A stretch of DNA of 64,000 bases from Siphonodentalium dalli (taxonomy: Eukaryota; Mollusca; Scaphopoda; Gadilida; Siphonodentaliidae), in the NCBI GenBank assembly GCA_032622095.1, contig CP136069.1:45670194-45734193 (forward strand), in the 5' to 3' direction. Under the pieces are notes generated by a model that saw only the letters and a program-made list of their open reading frames with translations, was not told the DNA's origin and did no database searches. Both the position numbers and the translations under genes were made by a program. Each line of letters opens with the position of its first letter. Within the stretch, counting starts at the first letter, position 1. Below, piece after piece: positions 43,301-52,300 of this stretch.

Positions 43301-46300
43301 AGAGCCCACTTATAAAATAATTATAATGAGGTGAGTAAATACACCATTAAAATCAGCAAATACACTTTGAATATTCTGTTTGGTCATATACATACTGGTA
43401 ATACCGGTATATGAGAGGGAAGTCACATTTCCCTTGGACAAAAATAGGGAAAACTGCTGGGATGCCGGGGGGGGGACTCTTAAACCCCCATGCCCTCAGC
43501 CAGAGTGCTACGTGAATCAAGTAATTTAATTCAATGGCACAATTTTTCTATTTAGTCCTCGCTGAAATGTTCGCCCCCTTGCCCTTTTCATTTTCTGGCG
43601 TCCCTGGAGAATTAACACATTTCAGGGTGAAGATATCTCCCAAGTCGCCCTCTAGGCTGGTCCCTCTCTGAAAAAAATTTCAGTTTAACCCTTTACCCAA
43701 CAGAAGGGCCCTGTGCCAATGCATTCTCTTATATATGCGAGTCGACCATAGGTGGCATCGCATATATAAGAGAATGCATTGGCTTAACACATTAAAAATT
43801 ATAAAATTGTTAAAGAATGTAAGAAAAAATGGTAAAAAGTGTTAAAAAAAAGATTTTTTTTAGGCCAATGCATTCTCTTATATATGCATGAAAGAACAAT
43901 GTAATTCCATGGTCGACTCGCATATATAAGAGAATGCATTGGCACAGGGCATAACTGTAACCATCACAATGTGGTCAATGAGCCGGTTCCAATGATATCC
44001 ATATTTGTATGGTTTTATTGAGACAGACCCAAGATAATTTAGGCTGTTGCAGCTTTATTTGGCCGGTTTTGACCGGTTTGTTGGGTAAAGGGTTAAATCT
44101 AAACTTTTTTTGACATACTGTGTACACCCATCAGTAAGCCTGGGGGGGGGCCCGTGAATTTTTTTTTACCCAAAAAACTGGGACTGGGCTTACCTTCAAG
44201 GACCCCCACATGTAAAATCTCAGTTTTCACACTTGCCCAGGATAAAACAAAGCTGACAGTGAATACTTAACACATTAAAAATTATAAAATTGTTAAAGAA
44301 TGTAAGAAAAAATGGTAAAAAGTGTTAAAAAAAAGATTTTTTTTAGGCCAATGCATTCTCTTATATATGCATGAAAGAACAATGTAATTCCATGGTCGAC
44401 TCGCATATATAAGAGAATGCATTGGCACAGGGCATAACTGTAACCATCACAATGTGCCGGTTCCAATGATATCCATATTTGTATGGTTTTATTGAGACAG
44501 ACCCAAGATAATTTAGGCTGTTGCAGCTTTATTTGGCCGGTTTTGACCGGTTTGTTGGGTAAAGGGTTAAATCTAAACTTTTTTTGACATACTGTGTACA
44601 CCCATCAGTAAGCCTGGGGGGGGGCCCGTGAATTTTTTTTTACCCAAAAAACTGGGACTGGGCTTACCTTCAAGGACCCCCACATGTAAAATCTCAGTTT
44701 TCACACTTGCCCAGGATAAAACAAAGCTGACAGTGAATACTTATAAAATTGTTAAAGAATGTAAGAAAAAATGGTAAAAAGTGTTAAAAAAAAGATTTTT
44801 TTTAGGCCAATGCATTCTCTTATATATGCATGAAAGAACAATGTAATTCCATGGTCGACTCGCATATATAAGAGAATGCATTGGCACAGGGCATAACTGT
44901 AACCATCACAATGTGGTCAATGAGCCGGTTCCAATGATATCCATATTTGTATGGTTTTATTGAGACAGACCCAAGATAATTTAGGCTGTTGCAGCTTTAT
45001 TTGGCCGGTTTTGACCAGTTTGTTGGGTAAAGGGTTAAATCTAAACTTTTTTTGACATACTGTGTACACCCATCAGTAAGCCTGGGGGGGGGCCCGTGAA
45101 TTTTTTTTTACCCAAAAAACTGGGACTGGGCTTACCTTCAAGGACCCCCACATGTAAAATCTCAGTTTTCACACTTGCCCAGGATAAAACAAAGCTGACA
45201 GTGAATACTTAACACATTAAAAATTATAAAATTGTTAAAGAATGTAAGAAAAAATGGTAAAAAGTGTTAAAAAAAAGATTTTTTTTAGGCCAATGCATTC
45301 TCTTATATATGCATGAAAGAACAATGTAATTCCATGGTCGACTCGCATATATAAGAGAATGCATTGGCACAGGGCATAACTGTAACCATCACAATGTGCC
45401 GGTTCCAATGATATCCATATTTGTATGGTTTTATTGAGACAGACCCAAGATAATTTAGGCTGTTGCAGCTTTATTTGGCCGGTTTTGACCGGTTTGTTGG
45501 GTAAAGGGTTAAATCTAAACTTTTTTTGACATACTGTGTACACCCATCAGTAAGCCTGGGGGGGGGGCCCGTGAATTTTTTTTTACCCAAAAAACTGGGA
45601 CTGGGCTTACCTTCAAGGACCCCCACATGTAAAATCTCAGTTTTCACACTTGCCCAGGATAAAACAAAGCTGACAGTGAATACTTATAAAATTGTTAAAG
45701 AATGTAAGAAAAAATGGTAAAAAGTGTTAAAAAAAAGATTTTTTTTAGGCCAATGCATTCTCTTATATATGCATGAAAGAACAATGTAATTCCATGGTCG
45801 ACTCGCATATATAAGAGAATGCATTGGCACAGGGCATAACTGTAACCATCACAATGTGGTCAATGAGCCGGTTCCAATGATATCCATATTTGTATGGTTT
45901 TATTGAGACAGACCCAAGATAATTTAGGCTGTTGCAGCTTTATTTGGCCGGTTTTGACCGGTTTGTTGGGTAAAGGGTTAAATCTAAACTTTTTTTGACA
46001 TACTGTGTACACCCATCAGTAAGCCTGGGGGGGGGGGGGGGGCCCGTGAATTTTTTTTTACCCAAAAAACTGGGACTGGGCTTACCTTCAAGGACCCCCA
46101 CATGTAAAATCTCAGTTTTCACACTTGCCCAGGATAAAACAAAGCTGACAGTGAATACTTTACACCTGACTGGAGGGGTAAAGTGTTGCCACATTCTTTG
46201 ATATTGACTAATTTACTAACAAGGGGGAGAAGATTAGAGGAGTAAAATCGTGTACATATTTTTATTTGTGATGCAACACATTGGAAAAAATAACAAATAG

Positions 46301-49300
46301 AACATTTTGTGTTTTCTTTTTATTTGATTGTGTCATATTTCAATTTATCACATAATTTTTTTTGGCCATAAAAGCAGTTTCATAATTATCGGTAATAGAC
46401 ACGTTTAATATCAGCGCGTGCGATGACGTCACGGCGTTCTTCAAATAACTTGCGATCGCTGTAGTTTATGATTGTTGTTTTCGATGAATATTTCGCGTTG
46501 CTTCGGGTTTATTTGATCATGTGATAAAAGGTATCTCACACTCGTCCTAATTTATACGTAATTTATCAACTCGTCCTCTAAATTCTATTTGAGTCTCGGT
46601 AAACCTCGGCTCAAATCGAATTTAGTGAACTCGGTTGATAAATTCCGTATAAAATAGAAACTCATGTGAGATCCTCTATATATATTGTAGATAAAGAGAG
46701 CATGTATCTTTTGATGTGTATGTGGATATGTGCTGAATGTGTTTGTCATCTTGATTCAGAGTTAACCTCACATCAATGTATACTCGCCCTCTAAGTGTTT
46801 AAAAATGGGGTGGGCTTATCTTCGAGGACCTCCCCATGATTGCTTTGGGAGCATAAACAAAGACTGGGCTTATCCTCAGGGATGGGCTTACTGACGGGTG
46901 TATACAGTACATGTATTCTTACATGAAATTACTAGGTGGAAAGAGGGTGTCATATATGTCTATTACACCCATGCATGTCCATGGTCTGAACTGTTATCCA
47001 TTACAAGGAACAGGTATATTACCCAGGCTATAACTTTTCATGTATGACTTTGAAAGTACCAGGACTATGAAAAATTGAAGACTAATTTGTTTGGCCTCAA
47101 ATCTAAAGTGTGGCCGAACAAAGAATATATTGTAGAAACTAGCAATTAACGGTAAATGCCATAGGTGGTAATACATAATTAAAGCAATATCGACAGAGTA
47201 TTAAATTCAAGAAAGGTAGCATTTGTCCATGGCTCTCTACTCAATGACTATGGATCACATAACCAGACACAATATAGATTTCTTATGTTGACTTCAAAAG
47301 ACGGAAACTATGCAGGCCATTCACAAGATGAAAAGTGATTGCTGATCAATACCTAAAGTAACAATACGGTTATTGTATATCTGCGGTCTTATGTTGCCAT
47401 CAAAACAAAATTTTAAGGCTGGTGGCTTAAGATATCAGTCAATACTTGAACAAAAGTAAACGGAAACCTTTTCACAAATCGTTTAACACTTGAGTAATAC
47501 CGGCAGTTGTGATATGATCAACTGATTCTGATTGAGTCATTCAATGTTTTTCCTGTCACAACTGATAATATTAGAGTGACATTCTAAGCAGTTTAAGCCT
47601 TGTAGCAGATTTAAACCATTATTTTGATGTTGGGAAGAAAATAGGAAGATTTGTTTTTTCTGAATTAAAACAGAGAATTCATATGCAAAATTTTGTACCT
47701 ATTGAATAGACATTTTTATACTATAATTTCCTATGCTATTGTGTGAATAACAACTATTTGTAAATTTCATCTTTACACCCTACTGTGGGTATACAGCTTC
47801 CGACTGGGGTATAAATTTCTACTGTGGGTGTAAATGTTCAAACGTAATTTCGTGTGTTAAACATTTATATCCAAAGTAGAACTACATCATAGTTAGCAAA
47901 ATAGTTCTTAAAGGATTGCTATCCGGATGAATACAACAAAACACTTTCGGAAAGCCACCCCTATTATGACCACAATGATCCAATTCCCATAACAATAGCG
48001 TAACAAATAAGCCGAGAAATAAATAAATAATACCCCCACCGGTTGTCGGCTATCTCCGTCGCAAATCCACATATGACGTCAAATGAGTATACTTATTAAA
48101 AACATGGAATCGGAGTCGGAGTTAATTGTGTCTACCTATATGACGTCATCTGAGTTGCGATGTGAAGTGCGGAATTGACATGAGCGCTAAAGTAAAAAAT
48201 AAAGCTAATGAAACACAAGCCGACACCAGGGTTGTCAATAGGTACTGGTACTGGTACAGGAACCGGCAGTAATCAGGAATTAAATTGGTACCGGTTCAGA
48301 TGTCGAGTACCGACGGTTCTCGGTACTGATTGTTGATTTCTATTAATATACATCTTAACAAATATAAAGATTTAATTAAGCAGCTCAACATCGCGCCAAA
48401 CACAACTGCGATTGGTCATCGTGATTCAAACATCAAAGTCACAGTATGCCGCAACTTGGATGTGGCTGGAATGCCGCCGGATGCAATTCTGCACGTGCCG
48501 TTTCGCGGTATCAATTTGAGAGGAGTCTGTTGGATACCGACAAGGTCCCAAGGCGCAGAAGTGCCAAACACCCAAATTACCATCGATGGATATATATGAT
48601 GACATGGATGTTGACACTGTAGAAGTTAGAACTCGAATGACAGGATATTTGTGAGTTGTGACTTGTGAGTCGTGACATGGAGGCATGGACAACCAGGGCA
48701 GAGTTACCAGAGTATTATGACGTAATGATTCTTGAGTGACATCTATTGAGTTTTATTTTCCCTTGTTTTAACTTTTATTGTGATATAAAGTTAATGTCAC
48801 AAACACAGAGTGTATTTGACTATTTTCTCTCTAAATCTATTTCAAATTTTCGAACTAGCCAACTACAACTTGGCTTACTGGAAAAGAATTTGGTTTCATT
48901 GGGTGACATCATTTATGAAATTACAACATGTGAGTAATATGGTCGATTAGTGAGTTCTCTAATTAATTACCACACAAATAAAATGGTGTACCGGGTATCC
49001 ATATAAGTCTACAATGTTAGCCGACCGAGTAGTCAAACGTACATGTCTACATTCGTTCCACTCTATATTCCCCGTCTTTTAAAAAATCCTCCCTTTGCGA
49101 CTTTCCGAAAACCGCCGCAGACAACAACTTAATCGTAAATGTCGTTGCGATTTTTATTTTCGTTGTTTGACTAAACCTCAAACTTAACGAATAATTGATG
49201 ATGGAACCCCACGAAACAAAAGTTATTTGCCGTATAAAAGTCCACTCAATGAGTACCGATACCGACCCGGTTTGCGGTACTGAACATCAGTACGGAACCG

Positions 49301-52300
49301 GTACCGAAAGTTGTGGTACCGTCGGTACTTTGACAACCCTGGCAGACAGGTGAACTCTATTCGGGTGAGTCATTTTTCGTTCATTCATTCGTGTGCGAAT
49401 AAAGAGTGTTTAATAAACTGGAAATTGCTATGACTTTGACGGGTATATAAAGCATGTTTATCGAAAGTTCGTGTACATGTATTGATATAATTAGTAAATA
49501 TTCACGATGACAACTATTCTAAAACGTGTCCCCACTTGCCTTGACCATGACTCAATAAAGAACGTTCCTTGTTAAGCGTATTCCGGAAGATGGTGCGAAT
49601 AAAGAGTGTTTATATATGTGATTATTTTTTTTAAACTGGAAATTGCTATGATTTTGACGGGTATATAAAGTATGTGTATCGAAAGTTCGTGTACATGTAT
49701 TTATATATATGTTATCCCTCCTTCGAAAAGTGTCATAATTGGATGTTCAAACGAACCACGGCCAATGTTTATATCGACGAAAGTGCACGCTTTTATAATT
49801 CTATAAAGTTATGCGTAATTGACACAAAGATGTTGAAAATATATGCACAAAGCCATATATACATAGATAAGCTGGCCAACAGGAAGGTTGCTTTGTTTTT
49901 ATTATTATAGTAACGGGAATTCCCCTATCGCAATGTCATGTGTTATATCATGTGAACATGTGACTTCAATCACGTGACTTTGTCTACAACATAAGATCTT
50001 CGGCATTCTTCAGAATTTTTTTGTTTTGTTATAAAAACAAAATTAGCGATCAAACACAAGATTATTTGGGCAAATTGGACATTTTAATTATATAATATTG
50101 GTATATTGAAAGAAAGTACTATACATTTTTCAGAATAATATTCCTTTAAAAATAATCCGACTAAAACTTAAGTTGCCTTTAACCCTTTCATGATGGGAGC
50201 TGCGCTGGTGCAGCATTACAGATCATGTGTCAGTGCATTCTCTTATATATATATGCAAGTCTCCCATAGGAAGCCTTGCATATATAAGAGAATGCAGTGG
50301 TTTACAGGTAAATATTATAAGACTCCCATATATAATAGAATGCATTGGCACAGGGTTACGCAAAATTTCAGGAAGCTCAAGTCATGGAAGTGTTACCATA
50401 ACCATTCAGTCACATATCATGTTTGGGGGTATACTGGTAGCTCTCAATGGTCCTTTAATCCAGAAGCCAAGAAAACAAGTGTACTGCCAAGAGTTACCCC
50501 TGCAAAAATGGCTTTCTGCTGAGGTTTATTAATTTTCTGAGGTGGCTTAATTCGAAAGATATCTTATCACTACAGAACAACTGAATGGACAAAACGTGTT
50601 ACATGTTGATATTGTTCCCTTCATGCTGCCTCATGAACATACTGGAGATCATTTAAGAAATGGCTTGATGATCAATTGGGGGGGGGGGTCATTGGATTTT
50701 GACAGGCAGAGTACCGTACTTAAACAAATTGTGTGAATCCCGAACCAAACGGTCTTCAAGTCATTCCTTAAAATCATATACCAGTACATTTTAACCCTTT
50801 ACCCAACAAACCGGCCAAATAAAGCTTCAACAGCCTAAAATATCTTCGGTCTGTCTCAATAGAACCATACAAATATGGATATCATTGGAACCGGCTCCTT
50901 GACCACATTGTGATAGTTACAGTTATGCCCTGTGCCAATGCATTCTCTTATATATGCGAGTCGACCATAGGTCGCCTCGCATATATAAGAGAATGCATTG
51001 GCCTAAAAAAATCTTTTTTTAACACTTTTTACCATTTTTTCTTACATTCTTTAACAATTTTATAATTTTTAATGTGTTAAGCCAATGCATTCTCTTATAT
51101 ATGCGAGGCGACCTATGGTCGACTCGCATATATAAGATAATGCATTGGCACAGGGCCCTTCTGTTGGGTAAAGGGTTAAAATCATTTTAATAGAACATTA
51201 ATAACATGAACAACTTTTCAAAACTACCAAAATAATTGTAAGTAACATATACCAGTGTATTGTTCAAATTCCAACACAATCTCCCAATAAGAAAACACAG
51301 TGAGCATGTGTACATGAAGCTTTTTATGAAGTGTACAACGCGCAGCGAGGGCGTGCGCATGACCGGCATGAAGTGACAAAGGTGGTCAATGTTGGCAACA
51401 AAATTAATTTCCTTTATCATTCCCTGTTGGTTTTATGTTGTGGGAGACACATAGGACTGTTCTTATAGGTATTAATCTGTGGATCAGGTAGCTTGGAGAT
51501 ATGTCAGATCAACAATTTGGGTTAGGGGAAAGGGATCTTAAAAGTTACCCAATGCACCTGTAGCAAAAACACTGATAGACAAATAAATGGAGGTGTGCAA
51601 ACCAGACACCAACAGGGCCGGATTGCAATTTGGCAAGCAGCTACACAACATGTAAGATATTATTTTTAAATAAATTATTATCATACAGTAATGCCTTAAA
51701 TAATCAACTCCTTAATCCCAGCAGAATTATGGGTAATTTTTCAGGATTTAGTCGGAAATATGGATTTTTTTTGCCATTCATCCGAAAGCTCTCACTAAGA
51801 ACTTTCCGATGAATGGCAACAAGCCATATTTCCAACTAAATCCTGAAAAATTACCTATAATTCTGCTGGGGTTAAGGAGTCGATTATTTAGGGCATTACT
51901 GTATGATAATATGGATTGTTGCCATTCATCGGAAAGCTCTCACTGAGAGCTTTCTGATGAATGGCAACAAGCCATATTTCCGACTAAATCCTGAAAAATT
52001 ACCCATAATTCTGCTGGGGTTAAGGAGTTGATTATTTAGGGCATTACTGAATGATAATATGGATTGTTGCCATTCATCGGAAAGCTCTCACTCAGAGCTT
52101 TCTGATGAATGGCAACAAGCCATATTTCCAACTAAATCCTGAAAAATTACCCATAATTCTGCTGGGGTTAAGGAGTCGATTATTTTGGGCATTACTGTAC
52201 CTTGATTTTCTTTGTGCCTTCTTTAGTGAGGTTAAGATTCAGACTTGTGATCATGTTGAGATTATCTTCCTTAGCCATCTTCTTCACTAGATCCTCCGTT

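Noticed and set aside
44293-45543. Two identical 102-codon frames
   Set aside because: They are read through MITE hairpins in the 942-bp tandem duplication. Identity reflects recent copying, not coding constraint.
48330-48599. 89-codon frame inside the hAT-type element as a transposase remnant
   Set aside because: No hAT dimerisation or catalytic motif, and an equally long frame exists on the opposite strand.
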